Shown: piece after piece, positions 1 through 9,975 of the stretch | Position numbering within the stretch: position 1 is the stretch's first letter | Layout: each line of letters begins with the position of its first letter | Source of the DNA: Candidatus Bathyarchaeota archaeon | GTDB lineage: Archaea; Thermoproteota; Bathyarchaeia; Bathyarchaeales; Bathycorpusculaceae | Reading direction: 5' to 3' | DNA length: 64,000 nucleotides | Assembly: GCA_026014745.1 (NCBI GenBank) | Contig: JAOZHS010000002.1 | Location: forward strand, 558,001 to 622,000 | Notes under the pieces: generated by a model | Told to the model about the DNA's origin: nothing | The model's input: only the letters and a program-made list of their open reading frames with translations | Databases searched by the model: none | Made by a program: the position numbers and the translations under genes

Positions 1-2
1 CA

Positions 3-374
3 TCATTTTTCGCTAAAGACGCCTATTGGAAACTCTCCAAATGGGACTACCTCTTCGGAGTCCTCTCCGCTTTAGCCCTAATCCTGTGGTACCTAACCAA
101 CGACGCCAACATCGCTATATTATTTGCAATTGGAAGCGACGGATTCGCCGCCATACCAACCTTACGTAAAACGTGGACATATCCTGAGACAGAGTCAGTT
201 TGGCCCTATGCAGTAGGCATATTTAACGCCGCCAGCGTTTTTGCAGTTGCCCAGATTTGGAGTTTCTCAGAGATAGCATTTCCAGCCTACCTCATAGCAA
301 TCAACGCACTGATGCTGATATTTATATTCAACAAAAAAGTGATACCACAAAAACAAGTACCAAACAACATTTAA
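3..374 (+). CDS. C-terminal part of an uncharacterised multi-pass membrane protein (truncated by window edge)
   Basis: An open frame runs in from the left edge and ends at TAA 372-374, giving about 123 residues. I see four hydrophobic stretches with charged loops between them (LFGVLSALALILWYL, then IAILFAIGSDGFAAIPTL, a segment after WPYAVGIF, and a final AYLIAINALMLIFIF), so it is an integral membrane protein with at least four helices. The N-terminus and start lie outside the window. I do not recognise the family. It points away from the next gene, which is convergent. Confidence 0.6.
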   Translation, partial: SFFAKDAYWKLSKWDYLFGVLSALALILWYLTNDANIAILFAIGSDGFAAIPTLRKTWTYPETESVWPYAVGIFNAASVFAVAQIWSFSEIAFPAYLIAINALMLIFIFNKKVIPQKQVPNNI

Positions 375-415
375 TGCCAACTTAAAAGAAAAAAAGAAAA
401 GGAAAGAGGGCTTGG

Positions 416-3094
416 TTATGGGCGTTTTCTTATCAATAACAAAGCCAGCATCACGCCGATTATGATAACCACGACTATGATGCCAATCGACATAGGTATG
501 AAGTACATGTCAGCGATGGATTCTGCTTGTGCGGGCAAAGGAGTTGCTGTGGCAGATAGTTCAGAAACGTAGGTTGATGTTTCTGCGGCTGACCCATAGT
601 AGGCTTCGGAGCCTTGGAATGTGGCGGTTATGGTGTATTGTCCGGGTACGTTTGGTGTGAGCCATGCGTAGCCAAAGTTGCCGCTAACGTCGCTTGTGGT
701 GTCGCCGATGTGGATGTAGTTGCCGTTGGGGTCAACTGCGTCTATGGATACTGGTACGCCTGTTGCGTTTGTAGGCTTTGCCTGCTGTTGATAGAGATAT
801 TCCATCCAGCCTTTTTGGCTTTCGACGGATACTGCGGCGACGCCTGCGGAGAAGCCTTCTTGTTCAGCGATTTTTTTGGCTCCTGCACATTGGTCAGTTA
901 CGGTGCCTCGTATCATAGCGACGGATTCTGCGGGTATAGAGGTGTCTGGTGCAGTGACTGTTGTGGCGCTTGGGCCTTTGCCGAAGCAGTATATCTGGTT
1001 GTCGTAGATGTTGAGGGCAACTAGGTAGCCGTCTGAGATTGCGAAGTTGCTGCCGCTGGCGCCTCCGGGCAAGCTTACACCGAAAAGCGAAAATTTCCAG
1101 AGTTCTTCACCGTCGGATGCGTTGATGCAGCGGACGTATGAGCCGCGGAATAGGGGTTGGCCGGGTGAGTGTTCGCAGGTGCCTAGATAGATTTTGCCGT
1201 CAGCGATGCAGCCTATGCCTACAGGGTAGTTGCCGTAGGGGGATTCGAAGCCCTCGTTTGCTGCTGTGAATTTCCATGCGAGTTCGCCAGTTTTCATGTC
1301 GTAGGCGTATAGTTCTCCGCCATATCCGTAACTGAGAAGTTTGCCTTGGTAGATGTTGCTGCCGACTCCGTAGACGTTCATGGGGTTTTCGCTTTCGGTT
1401 GGGCCCCAGATTTGTTGTCCAGTTTCGAGGCTGTATCCCCACCATCGTCTGGTGACGCCTTCGTTGAGGACAAATACGCCGCTTTCGGGATCCACGGTGG
1501 GTCCGCTGATGCCTCTATAACCGATGACACCTGTATTAGCGGGCACCTCAGTTTTTGGCGTGGTATAGGTTATGTTCCAAAGAAGCGTACCGACAGCACC
1601 TTTGCTTCTGTCAAGGTTTAGCGCCCAAAGGTTACCTGGAAGAACTCCGCGGTCGTCGTTGTAGCCGAGTGTTCCGCCGATGACGTATTTGTCGTCGCGC
1701 ACGGCAAGGATGCTGCCCTGCACATCAGGTATTGAGACGTTGTAGAAGAAGCCGTGACTTCCGTCGTATGTCTTATTGAGGACGGGCCGCCAGTAGTAGT
1801 AGTTCTCCATTTGGAATACGCTTTCTTGGTTTTGCCATTGCTGCTGGGTACCTGGCCACCATATAGCTTGAGTAGTATTCCAGACGGTCAAACGTTTGTT
1901 TGCTCCTGAGCCTACGAGGTTAAAGTACAGTATGCTGCCGTCGTTGCCGTAGACTTGGGTGCCTGAGGTGGATACATTTGCTATGCTGCAGATGTAGTTG
2001 CCTGTGTAGGCGTCAAACATCATCATTGGACTCGCTGGACCTGTGGGTGGACCATACATGGGCGCTGGTACGCCTATGCTCCAGAGGTAGGGTATGCCGC
2101 CGTATTGGTCAAAGTTATTGTAGACGAGAATTTGACCGAATTTTAGAGATTCGCCATAGATTGTTCCTGCAACGGGGGGTCCCATTGGTTGGGTTACGGA
2201 GCCTGTGGTGTTGTGGAAGTATTCTTCTTCGCCAGTGTAGAGATTAAGGCAATGCCAACCGTATTGAGGGTTTGATTTGGTATTGTAGTAGAGATTTCCG
2301 TTGAGGATAATTGGGGGGTCAAAGAATAGGCCTTCGTAGTGTATACCGTTGTAGCCTTCGGTGCCAAAGCGTTCGTCCATGATGCCGCCAGCCCACATCG
2401 GGGTCGCCCACATGACATGAGCGCTTTCGGGACCGGGTCCATAGCCAAAGCCAGTGGTTGAGTTGACTTTTTGTGCGGCGCCTGCCAGCCAATTCCCTGC
2501 AAGGGTGTACCAGTTTCTATTCATGTTGTTGATTGGGCGAGTCCAGAACTCGGAGGGTAAAGGTGTTTCTGACCATTTCTGTATTGGGTCCTGCTGGACA
2601 GCAACATTTACGGGGTCGCTGGAGCTTGCTAAGAAAGTGTCATTCCAAAAGGCATAGCCAGATTGCTGCGGTATTGAGTAGAAGGGGTTTGTGGGTTGAC
2701 CAGTTATTTTGTGTTCAACCATCTTCGCGACGAAGGTGTAATTGCCAGTTTCGATGGGGGTGAAGTTTGTGTAACTGCCGCCTACGGGGTCAGATTCGAA
2801 GGGACCTAACGTTTTATTTTGGCCATTAGGCGAGATAACGTCAATCGTGAAGGTCCATTTGTCCCCGAAGGTACCTTGAGCGGTTGGAGGTACTGCATTG
2901 CTCCAAAAAACCAGCATGATTTCTTGGCCAACGCCTACGAGGTTAGCTGAAGCGACCAGGTAAGTCCATGTGGGAAAAGATTTTGGGGGGTCATGTGCGC
3001 CAGTTGAGGGGACCATCGTTAGTGAGACAAGCATTGAAATCGTTAGAAGAGAAATCGTCAAAATTGCTAATAATTTATGATTTATTCTTTTCAT
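416..3094 (-). CDS. Membrane-anchored cell-surface protein with PQQ-like beta-propeller and Ig-like domains
   Basis: An 892-residue protein with a Sec-type signal peptide (about residues 1-33, hydrophobic core LLAILTISLLTISMLVSL) and a C-terminal transmembrane helix followed by RKRP, so it is probably displayed outside the cell. The middle (about 200-720) has repeated blade-like segments ending in motifs such as LWALNLDRSKGAVGTLLWN and ELYAYDMKTGELAW, typical of PQQ-like quinoprotein propellers. The N-terminal 50-165 and the part after about 720 look like Ig/carboxypeptidase-regulatory-like modules. GGAAG stands 7 bases before the ATG. No enzymatic residues can be assigned; binding or a surface-layer role is an inference. 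Confidence 0.75.
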   Translation of the reverse strand: MKRINHKLLAILTISLLTISMLVSLTMVPSTGAHDPPKSFPTWTYLVASANLVGVGQEIMLVFWSNAVPPTAQGTFGDKWTFTIDVISPNGQNKTLGPFESDPVGGSYTNFTPIETGNYTFVAKMVEHKITGQPTNPFYSIPQQSGYAFWNDTFLASSSDPVNVAVQQDPIQKWSETPLPSEFWTRPINNMNRNWYTLAGNWLAGAAQKVNSTTGFGYGPGPESAHVMWATPMWAGGIMDERFGTEGYNGIHYEGLFFDPPIILNGNLYYNTKSNPQYGWHCLNLYTGEEEYFHNTTGSVTQPMGPPVAGTIYGESLKFGQILVYNNFDQYGGIPYLWSIGVPAPMYGPPTGPASPMMMFDAYTGNYICSIANVSTSGTQVYGNDGSILYFNLVGSGANKRLTVWNTTQAIWWPGTQQQWQNQESVFQMENYYYWRPVLNKTYDGSHGFFYNVSIPDVQGSILAVRDDKYVIGGTLGYNDDRGVLPGNLWALNLDRSKGAVGTLLWNITYTTPKTEVPANTGVIGYRGISGPTVDPESGVFVLNEGVTRRWWGYSLETGQQIWGPTESENPMNVYGVGSNIYQGKLLSYGYGGELYAYDMKTGELAWKFTAANEGFESPYGNYPVGIGCIADGKIYLGTCEHSPGQPLFRGSYVRCINASDGEELWKFSLFGVSLPGGASGSNFAISDGYLVALNIYDNQIYCFGKGPSATTVTAPDTSIPAESVAMIRGTVTDQCAGAKKIAEQEGFSAGVAAVSVESQKGWMEYLYQQQAKPTNATGVPVSIDAVDPNGNYIHIGDTTSDVSGNFGYAWLTPNVPGQYTITATFQGSEAYYGSAAETSTYVSELSATATPLPAQAESIADMYFIPMSIGIIVVVIIIGVMLALLLIRKRP

Positions 3095-3210
3095 TTTTAA
3101 TCTTCCTTTTTTAATGAAGAATAAGAAACGCTATACTAGCTACTTATCATGATGTGGAACAGGGTTTTGCGACAAAATGCACGAAAAATGGTGATGCCGT
3201 AGGCCATTTT

Positions 3211-4086
3211 TCAGGTTGACATCGGTGGAAGGGCTGTTTGGTCAGTTGTTTTTGCCCAGACAGCATCAAAATATGCTTGGCAAGGTTTGGTTAAAGCAGG
3301 ATTTACACTCCATAATTCGGGTCCGCGGGCAAGGCTGGTTTCCGGGCTAAAAGCGATAGCTACAGTCGCATGGTCAAAAATTGCAACCACCGCGGACAGC
3401 GACTGAAGCTGAAGCCTCAACTCAAAACGCCCCGAACCCAATAATGCGTCTTGCACCCATTTTGGCAACTGATGACTATACGGTTTCTCCGTCAAAACAC
3501 GCAAGGTCACACCTCTTGAGAGTGCCTTATTTAAGGGTACTTCAAGAAGACGACTTAGCTGCTTGAAACGTTTCCAACTGGTTATAATTTCTATGGTTTG
3601 GCGAGTTTGTTTTAGGGTTTTTACGTATTTTTTGCCTCGGTCGCCCTCAATCACTGTGCCAAAACAAGGCTTCACATCCACCGCTACAGGCAAAGACTGG
3701 CTTAACCGCTCGGTTAATTGCTTGGCTTTTTGACAAAGACCACTCCATTGAATCGTTTTCCTTTCCAAAAGCATAGCCACCGCCTCCGAAATAGGAGTTG
3801 CCTCAAAAGTTGAAGGCGCTGAAACATGGCGTTGAACCAAACCTAACTGCAACAAACCATCCAACAGACGATAAAGCTCCTGACGATTTACCCCCGAAGA
3901 CCCAGAGATATCTTGCACTTTAGCATCGCCAGTTTTAAGCAAAGCTAAATAGACATGCGCCTGTCGCACTGTGAGCCCCAATCCAACTAGAACGTCTACT
4001 TCATCCAAACCAGCCCCGGATAGCCCAGATTGGCTAAAGGTTTGCAGTGAAGTTGGCGATTTAGTTAGAGTTTTTTGCATTAGCAC
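3211..4086 (-). CDS. TrmB-like winged-helix transcriptional regulator
   Basis: A 291-residue protein. Residues about 30-105 form a TrmB-type winged helix (LGLTVRQAHVYLALLKTGDAKVQDISGSSGV is spread over two helices, followed by QELYRLLDGLLQLGLVQRH), the fold used by archaeal sugar and metabolic regulators. The rest (about 120-285) resembles the phospholipase-D-like effector half seen in some TrmB proteins, but I see no clear sugar-binding signature. It stands alone between the surface protein and the K+ channel, with an AT-rich promoter region upstream (4087-4200). The effector and target are unknown. Confidence 0.7.
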   Translation of the reverse strand: MLMQKTLTKSPTSLQTFSQSGLSGAGLDEVDVLVGLGLTVRQAHVYLALLKTGDAKVQDISGSSGVNRQELYRLLDGLLQLGLVQRHVSAPSTFEATPISEAVAMLLERKTIQWSGLCQKAKQLTERLSQSLPVAVDVKPCFGTVIEGDRGKKYVKTLKQTRQTIEIITSWKRFKQLSRLLEVPLNKALSRGVTLRVLTEKPYSHQLPKWVQDALLGSGRFELRLQLQSLSAVVAIFDHATVAIAFSPETSLARGPELWSVNPALTKPCQAYFDAVWAKTTDQTALPPMST

Positions 4087-4266
4087 TCAGGCTCATTTTT
4101 CGCTAAGCGAGTATTTAGTTATCTATTTGCGCAATGTTTTTAAAAAATTATGCATTACTTAGCACAAAATTACAAAAAATTAGCATAAACAAAAATATAA
4201 TAGACTAAAATTTTACCACACTGACTAAACCGCTGGGCAAGATGAAAGGTTTTGCTATTATTGTGG

Positions 4267-5379
4267 TTAGAGGGCGTAGGCTTGCTTCTCGATTTTGTAG
4301 AGGCACTCGGTTTCGCCCAGAATCAGCAGAGTGTCGTTTTCTGCCAAGGTAAACCCTGGGTCAAATAGGGAAGATACCACTTTACCATCGCGAATTACGC
4401 CGATTATGGAGCCGTACTTGGAGATTTCTTGCAGGCCTTTGCCGATGAGTGGGGAAGACCTAAAGATTGTGAATTCCGCGATTTCTTTTGCCCCAATTTT
4501 CTCTGAGAACACGATGCCAACTAAGCCTTTGGTTACGGCTGAGAGCGCTAGCAGATGCCCCACGGTGACGGAGTCGGGGATAACCATGCTTGCGCCTGCG
4601 GTTTTGGCAGTGTCAACTAAAGCGGGGTCATGCACTACAGAAATTATGCGAACGTCTTGCCGCAGTTTGCGAGCAGTCAGCAGAATAAGCATGTTCTCCG
4701 CGTCTTGTTCATGTGCGATAACCACCATCGAGGCTTGGTCGATGCCCGCTGTTTTGAGGGCTTCAATGGGTTGGGTTTCGTATTCAAGTACCACAAACAC
4801 ATCTCGTTTTAGCAGTTCATTATAGGTATTTGGGTCCTTGGTCATGATGACATAGTCGAAGCCTAACTCTTCGAGTTTCTCAGAAACATACTTACCCAAA
4901 TGGCTGTAACCGAACACTATTACGTGTTTTCTTAGCCGCTTCATGAGTTGCTTTTGGGCTTCGCTTTTTGCAAGTTGACCGTCAACTAACATGCTAACCA
5001 TACTCTGGACAATAGATGCTAACGCGCCAACCGATATAAGAATCAAGACTATTAAAAGCACTGCTTCGGTGGGGTCAATTGTGAAAAAGTTGCCGCCGTT
5101 TGGAATAAACATGCCAACTGTGGTTATCGTCGAGACCGAAGCCAAGAACGCGCTGATTGTGGGTAAATGGTCAAAGTAGTAATAGATGACCCCGCCAAAT
5201 AAGAACATCAAAGCAAGCACTATGACTTGACGGTAAACTGCTTTAAAGAAGGCTATTGGTCCGTAGAAGGCTTGATAGAAAACGAAACTGAATCTTCGGG
5301 TCTGTCTTCTGATGAGTCCTTTGCTTGGGCGCCCAAAAATCACTTCCTCCTCGTTCAATCCCTCAGTCTTCCGTTGCAT
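4267..5379 (-). CDS. Two-TM potassium channel with cytoplasmic RCK (TrkA-N/TrkA-C) domains
   Basis: 370 residues. Two membrane helices (about 48-68 and 100-128) flank a pore loop, and a TrkA-N Rossmann domain (from about 150, VIVFGYSHLGKYVSEKL) and a TrkA-C domain (from about 285) follow, the layout of MthK-like channels. The selectivity filter reads ITTVGMFIPNGG rather than the canonical TVGYGD, so Gly-Met-Phe replaces Gly-Tyr-Gly. The glycine loop reads GYSHLG instead of GxGxxG, so nucleotide binding may be weakened. It may act in K+ homeostasis together with the TrkH-like protein at 12.2 kb, but the two are not in one operon. Confidence 0.8.
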   Translation of the reverse strand: MQRKTEGLNEEEVIFGRPSKGLIRRQTRRFSFVFYQAFYGPIAFFKAVYRQVIVLALMFLFGGVIYYYFDHLPTISAFLASVSTITTVGMFIPNGGNFFTIDPTEAVLLIVLILISVGALASIVQSMVSMLVDGQLAKSEAQKQLMKRLRKHVIVFGYSHLGKYVSEKLEELGFDYVIMTKDPNTYNELLKRDVFVVLEYETQPIEALKTAGIDQASMVVIAHEQDAENMLILLTARKLRQDVRIISVVHDPALVDTAKTAGASMVIPDSVTVGHLLALSAVTKGLVGIVFSEKIGAKEIAEFTIFRSSPLIGKGLQEISKYGSIIGVIRDGKVVSSLFDPGFTLAENDTLLILGETECLYKIEKQAYAL

Positions 5380-5472
5380 TTGATGGCTTTTGGGTTTAAT
5401 TGATTACGCTATTAGATAACAATTCCTGTTTTTGAAGTTAAAATGCCACTTGTTTAACTTGGGGGGTAGGAG

Positions 5473-8400
5473 CTATTGCTTTTGGGATTTAATATAAATT
5501 GCAACATTAATCGGTGCAGCCGACTGACCCACAAAATCTGACAAGCTACCCGACCATTTGGGGGCCGAGTTCGCTGTGAACCCAACAGTTTCGGAGATGC
5601 CACGCCAGAGTAACGCTTTGTCGTAGTCGCGTGCGTCTTGGGGCATGAACTCAAAAATGCTGCGGCTCGCCACAATTACTAGCTTTTTCTTCATGCGGCT
5701 GATGGCGACGTTTACGCGGTTGAGGTTTAGGAGGAATTCGCTTTCGGTGCGGACATAGTCAGGGTCGCTTACAGTGCTGGAGATTATTATGAGGTCTGCC
5801 TCGCCGCCTTGATAACGCTCCACTGTGTCAACGCGTATGTTGCCAAAGCCGTCGGCAAGCATATTCTTGAGCAGCCCCTTCTGCGCGTTATGGGGAGTTA
5901 TGACGCCGACGCTCTCGGTTGGTGCATTGCGCACCAGCATCTGCACAATCGATGCCTCCACCAAGTTAGATTGAAAACTCTCCGCCTCATCATGCACAAC
6001 TAGGACAAACACGTTTTCAGGCTGCAAAACCACGCCTAACCCCTCCGTTTTAGGCTGGCAAGATGGCAACATCTGGTGCTGGTCAGAGCGGAAATCGATG
6101 CTGTCTTTTTCGTAGACCCATTCGCGCAGAAAGTCAGCGACGACGGCGTGGCATCGGTGGCTTTCGCAGAGGCGCTCAGCAGGGATGTTGGCGGGATGTG
6201 TGCATTTGATTCGTTCGATGCCAAGGTCCTCGTTACGTAGTAGACGGAGGAAGTCCATGGCTGAGAGGAAGGATGCCATTTCTTCGAGGGTTCGACGGTC
6301 TTCTTTTTCCCAGTTATGCGCCACAATCGGGGGGAGCTGGCGGTGGTCGCCTGCGACTAGGATTTGGCTGTTTTTGGAGAGAAAACTGCCTGACAAGATG
6401 AGTTCGGGAAGCCGCATCATGCTCGCTTCGTCCACGACTAGGAGGTCAAAGAAGCCTTCGCCCCAAGGCGGTTCGGAATCGCCGATTTTCTTCATCAAGC
6501 CATACAGGCTGGGGGGAGTCACGCATAAGATAAGCGGGTAGGCGCCCATTACCTCGCGGGTTAGGGTAGATTGGTTCATGAGGCAACCCGTGAGTTCCTC
6601 AACGGTTTCCTCGTCCTCGTTGTAGTTGAGGTATTTAACACCTTCAATCGGCGCCACAGAGGAAGAATTGCTGCTAAGGACACGGAAGATTTGGAGGTCT
6701 TTTAGGTCCTTGCCGCCTGCAACAGAGTATTCCTGCCAACACCGCGCCAGCTTAGCGACGAATTCTTGAATGGCTTTATGCGTGGGCGCAACCATCAAAA
6801 CCCTACACCGAGACGCCCGATGCGCCGCTACATGCGCCAAAACGGCTAGCTGCAACGTTTCGGTTTTGCCTGTGCCCGGTGGACCCTGCAACATAACAAT
6901 CGGCTCCGCACCAAACACACGCTCCACAAACCTCGCCTGCTCTGGTTTAGGTGGAAACTTTCGATGCTGCATCCAATCCAGAAATGGCTCCGCAGCAACC
7001 TTAGGCAAAGCCTTATGGGTGGACCCGCCAGTTTTGCCTGCTAAATACTCAGCCAAAAGGTGATAGAGTACGTTGTTGGCGGCGTAGTCGAGGCATTTGG
7101 CGGCGCGGTCGGAGATAATATCATCGGCTAATTCATCGAGGATGTAGACGCGTCCTTTTTCGAAGAGTTGCATGTACTTGTTTTGGGCTTTCTCGGGGTC
7201 AGTGGTGGGGAGGTTGTGCCATGCGCTGTATTTGCTGCCTCTACCTGTAGGCCACGTCACGACTTTAACTGCGATTTCGAGTTTGGCAACGTCAACTTTG
7301 TCGACGATGGCGCGGGCGGATTTCTCCACCTCAGAGGGGCTGCGTTTCTGGGCTTCCTCAAACTGCCCATTCGCGTTTCGCCGCAACTCGGTGATGACCA
7401 TCCAGTCGCCGCTGCTTGACCCGTCCGAACCTTTGATGCGGCATGCGTTTGCGACGCAGTCAGCTTTAGGCAACCCTATGTTTTCGTAGACAAGTTTGCC
7501 GCGGACAATGAACTCCAAGTCGGATTCGAACACGTTGGTGCATTCAAAAATCAGCGACCGCCCCGACGCAACCCGCTGATATGGCAACATTGCATAATGC
7601 TGATAGAGCTCTTGGCGCTTAGAGAAATACTCCAAATCCAAAAACTCTCGGCAACTACGCTCTAAGGTAGCGGTGCCCAAAGAGAATTCGGAGATTGTTG
7701 GGATGGGTATGGGTTTTTTGCCTAAGCGGCGGTTGCGGATGTTTAGTGACCGCTCGATGTGTTCGAGTATTAGGCAAAGGGTTTGCCCCATCAAGGTGAG
7801 TTCTTCGTCGCTGATGCGGCGTGTTTTTTGGTTGTAATCGCACCATTTGCGTTTTTCCAGCAAAATCTTAGACGGACCCTTGACTGGCTCAAAATTGTCC
7901 AATCGTCCCTTTGCGCCCCAGATGTATTCTATGGGCAGTTGGTCGCCGAAACGGGCACGGGCGGGATAGTAGCCGTCGTTGGGGCCTTCTTTTAGGAAGG
8001 TTATGGAGCCGTCGGGGTTACGGTGGAAAGGCAGAGAATAGTTGAATAAGCCATCACGGAAAACCAAGCTCAAGTCCACGGTGCTGCCGTCTTTGCGTTT
8101 GGTGGTCCATTGTTTGCGGTCAAAGTAGCCTGCTTGGTCCAGAATCGGCAGCAAACCTGAACTGTGAAATTTGAGGGCTTTTCTATGCACCACTTCGTCT
8201 TGGAGGATGGAGAACATGGGTTGGTCGATGGCTTGACGGAGCCCGAGGAGGTCGCGGACAGCGTGGGCGCTCATGAGCGAATTTTGGCGCGTGACAGCTT
8301 TCATTAAGATGTCGCGTTCTTGGCGGCTAAAAAAGTAGAGATGAATGGGGGCTTCGTCGGGGCTGCCTATGGCAACTGCGATTTTGTTGATAACGGCTGT

Positions 8401-9807
8401 GAGGTCAAAGAAGAATTTCTCAAGTAGCGAGCGTTCTGCGTCTAAGCCAGCTTGATGGTCATCTGGAAGAGAACCAATAACGTGGGAGACACTCAGGGGT
8501 TCACCTCGGTAGCGAGTGCAGCTGACCCGTGCACTAATCAAAGAGACGAGGTCAAGCATGTAGTCCCATTCGACGAAGAGATACACGCGGATCATGCAGT
8601 CGGGGTTCGCCATCAACGCGGCATCTGTGCCTAAAGCGGGGGCGTCTTCGGGTAGACTGCCATATCCCGTGCCGGTTAGCCAGGGCATCCAGCGGTTCTT
8701 GTTAGCAAACTGGCTATTGGGACGAATGCCGCCTAACATGTACTGGGCGCGTTCAATCAACCAGTCAAGTTTAGGTCCCACAATGGGGTCGGTTGAGAGA
8801 AGATGCACCTTTTGGGGGTCACGAGCGGGGAGGTTTTTGAAGTCATAGGGGCGCAAATCGTTGTTTTGCGGGACAAATTTGAGTTTTGCAAGGTCCTCAA
8901 GTTTGGAGATGCCGTAGTGGCTGAGCGCTTTTTGTTCGCCTCGACTTAAATTCAGCAGGGAGATGCTTTCGTTTTCTACGGAGCAGACGATGCAACACTC
9001 GTTGAAACCACAGTTGTCACATCTCCAACAGAGCTGATACTCCACGGTTTCGAGGGGAGTTTGTCGGATGCGGTTTAATTCGCCGTCTTTGGAGAGGAGG
9101 CGTTGAACATCTTGGATTAGGGGACTTAGTTTGAATTTGGGGAGGCTCTCAGCGTCAAGGCATGTGAGGTCGGTTTCGCGGTTGATTACGCCGCCTTCAA
9201 CCTCAACTTTTGAGGCTAAGCCGCCGAGTTCTCTTGAGAGGAGCAGCACATAGATGGCGACTTGGATACGATGGGCTGTCTGTTCCTTCCAAGAAGCCTT
9301 TAGCTCAAAAATGCGGACTTTGACTTTGCCGTTTTTTTGGGGCCAAATCGCAATCAAATCAGCGATGCCTTTGATGTCCCACACCCCGATGGCTCCTTTC
9401 ATGGGAACCTGATAGAGCAATATGGGACGGTTGTCAGCTTGTTCGCCTTTGGAAATCTGGGTTTCGATAACGTAGTGGAGGTAATTCATGGAGTCGGCAG
9501 CTTTTCCCCAGCCATACTTATGTGGGTCGTAGCGGTCAAAGTCGAAGTAGTCGGCGGCGTTTGCTTTGAGTTCTTCCACCTTTTTTTCTTCAAGGGCTTT
9601 GCCGACGCCGTAAAGTAGCGGGCTGATGGGTTTGAAGGCTTCGACCCATTTTCGGCGTTTGACTTCTTTGCCTTCAGATTTTAGTTTAAAGAATCGGGGG
9701 CAACAGTTGAAACGGATGTATTCGGCGATGCCTGACGCGGTTAGGGAACCGTCGGTTGACTCGTCATCTGAAACGTCTACGTTGATATCAATGCCGCCGT
9801 CACTCAC
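5473..9807 (-). CDS. RecB-like nuclease fused to UPF1/Dna2-type superfamily 1 helicase
   Basis: 1444 residues. The N-terminal part carries a PD-(D/E)xK-like nuclease signature (IADLIAIW about residue 150, then FELKASWKEQ about 165 and a following Gln), then a Cys cluster CWRCDNCGFNECC about 262-274 like those that hold an Fe-S cluster in Cas4/Dna2-type nucleases. The C-terminal 450 residues hold all SF1 motifs: Walker A GPPGTGKTE (about 976), Walker B VVDEAS (about 1122), GDHRQLPP (about 1152), VERYQGGEADL (about 1335) and NRVNVAISR (about 1365). The architecture matches the TM0106/RecB-family nuclease-helicase fusions, though this one is longer, with some 500 residues between nuclease and helicase. 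Start is GTG with GAGGG upstream. Role in DNA or RNA end-processing or in defence is inference. Confidence 0.8.
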   Translation of the reverse strand: MSDGGIDINVDVSDDESTDGSLTASGIAEYIRFNCCPRFFKLKSEGKEVKRRKWVEAFKPISPLLYGVGKALEEKKVEELKANAADYFDFDRYDPHKYGWGKAADSMNYLHYVIETQISKGEQADNRPILLYQVPMKGAIGVWDIKGIADLIAIWPQKNGKVKVRIFELKASWKEQTAHRIQVAIYVLLLSRELGGLASKVEVEGGVINRETDLTCLDAESLPKFKLSPLIQDVQRLLSKDGELNRIRQTPLETVEYQLCWRCDNCGFNECCIVCSVENESISLLNLSRGEQKALSHYGISKLEDLAKLKFVPQNNDLRPYDFKNLPARDPQKVHLLSTDPIVGPKLDWLIERAQYMLGGIRPNSQFANKNRWMPWLTGTGYGSLPEDAPALGTDAALMANPDCMIRVYLFVEWDYMLDLVSLISARVSCTRYRGEPLSVSHVIGSLPDDHQAGLDAERSLLEKFFFDLTAVINKIAVAIGSPDEAPIHLYFFSRQERDILMKAVTRQNSLMSAHAVRDLLGLRQAIDQPMFSILQDEVVHRKALKFHSSGLLPILDQAGYFDRKQWTTKRKDGSTVDLSLVFRDGLFNYSLPFHRNPDGSITFLKEGPNDGYYPARARFGDQLPIEYIWGAKGRLDNFEPVKGPSKILLEKRKWCDYNQKTRRISDEELTLMGQTLCLILEHIERSLNIRNRRLGKKPIPIPTISEFSLGTATLERSCREFLDLEYFSKRQELYQHYAMLPYQRVASGRSLIFECTNVFESDLEFIVRGKLVYENIGLPKADCVANACRIKGSDGSSSGDWMVITELRRNANGQFEEAQKRSPSEVEKSARAIVDKVDVAKLEIAVKVVTWPTGRGSKYSAWHNLPTTDPEKAQNKYMQLFEKGRVYILDELADDIISDRAAKCLDYAANNVLYHLLAEYLAGKTGGSTHKALPKVAAEPFLDWMQHRKFPPKPEQARFVERVFGAEPIVMLQGPPGTGKTETLQLAVLAHVAAHRASRCRVLMVAPTHKAIQEFVAKLARCWQEYSVAGGKDLKDLQIFRVLSSNSSSVAPIEGVKYLNYNEDEETVEELTGCLMNQSTLTREVMGAYPLILCVTPPSLYGLMKKIGDSEPPWGEGFFDLLVVDEASMMRLPELILSGSFLSKNSQILVAGDHRQLPPIVAHNWEKEDRRTLEEMASFLSAMDFLRLLRNEDLGIERIKCTHPANIPAERLCESHRCHAVVADFLREWVYEKDSIDFRSDQHQMLPSCQPKTEGLGVVLQPENVFVLVVHDEAESFQSNLVEASIVQMLVRNAPTESVGVITPHNAQKGLLKNMLADGFGNIRVDTVERYQGGEADLIIISSTVSDPDYVRTESEFLLNLNRVNVAISRMKKKLVIVASRSIFEFMPQDARDYDKALLWRGISETVGFTANSAPKWSGSLSDFVGQSAAPINVAIYIKSQKQ

Positions 9808-9975
9808 GCTTCTGCGCCCTCTGGTTACGTGTTGTCTTTAACTTATTTGGGCATTATTGTATTTACCGCCTAATCAACTGCAAACCCACCGAAACAGAAC
9901 CAAAGCAGCAGCCAGTTTAGAGAAAACTTATGTTGCGATACACCTAATGTATGGCATCGACAATTGTGAGCCGCG

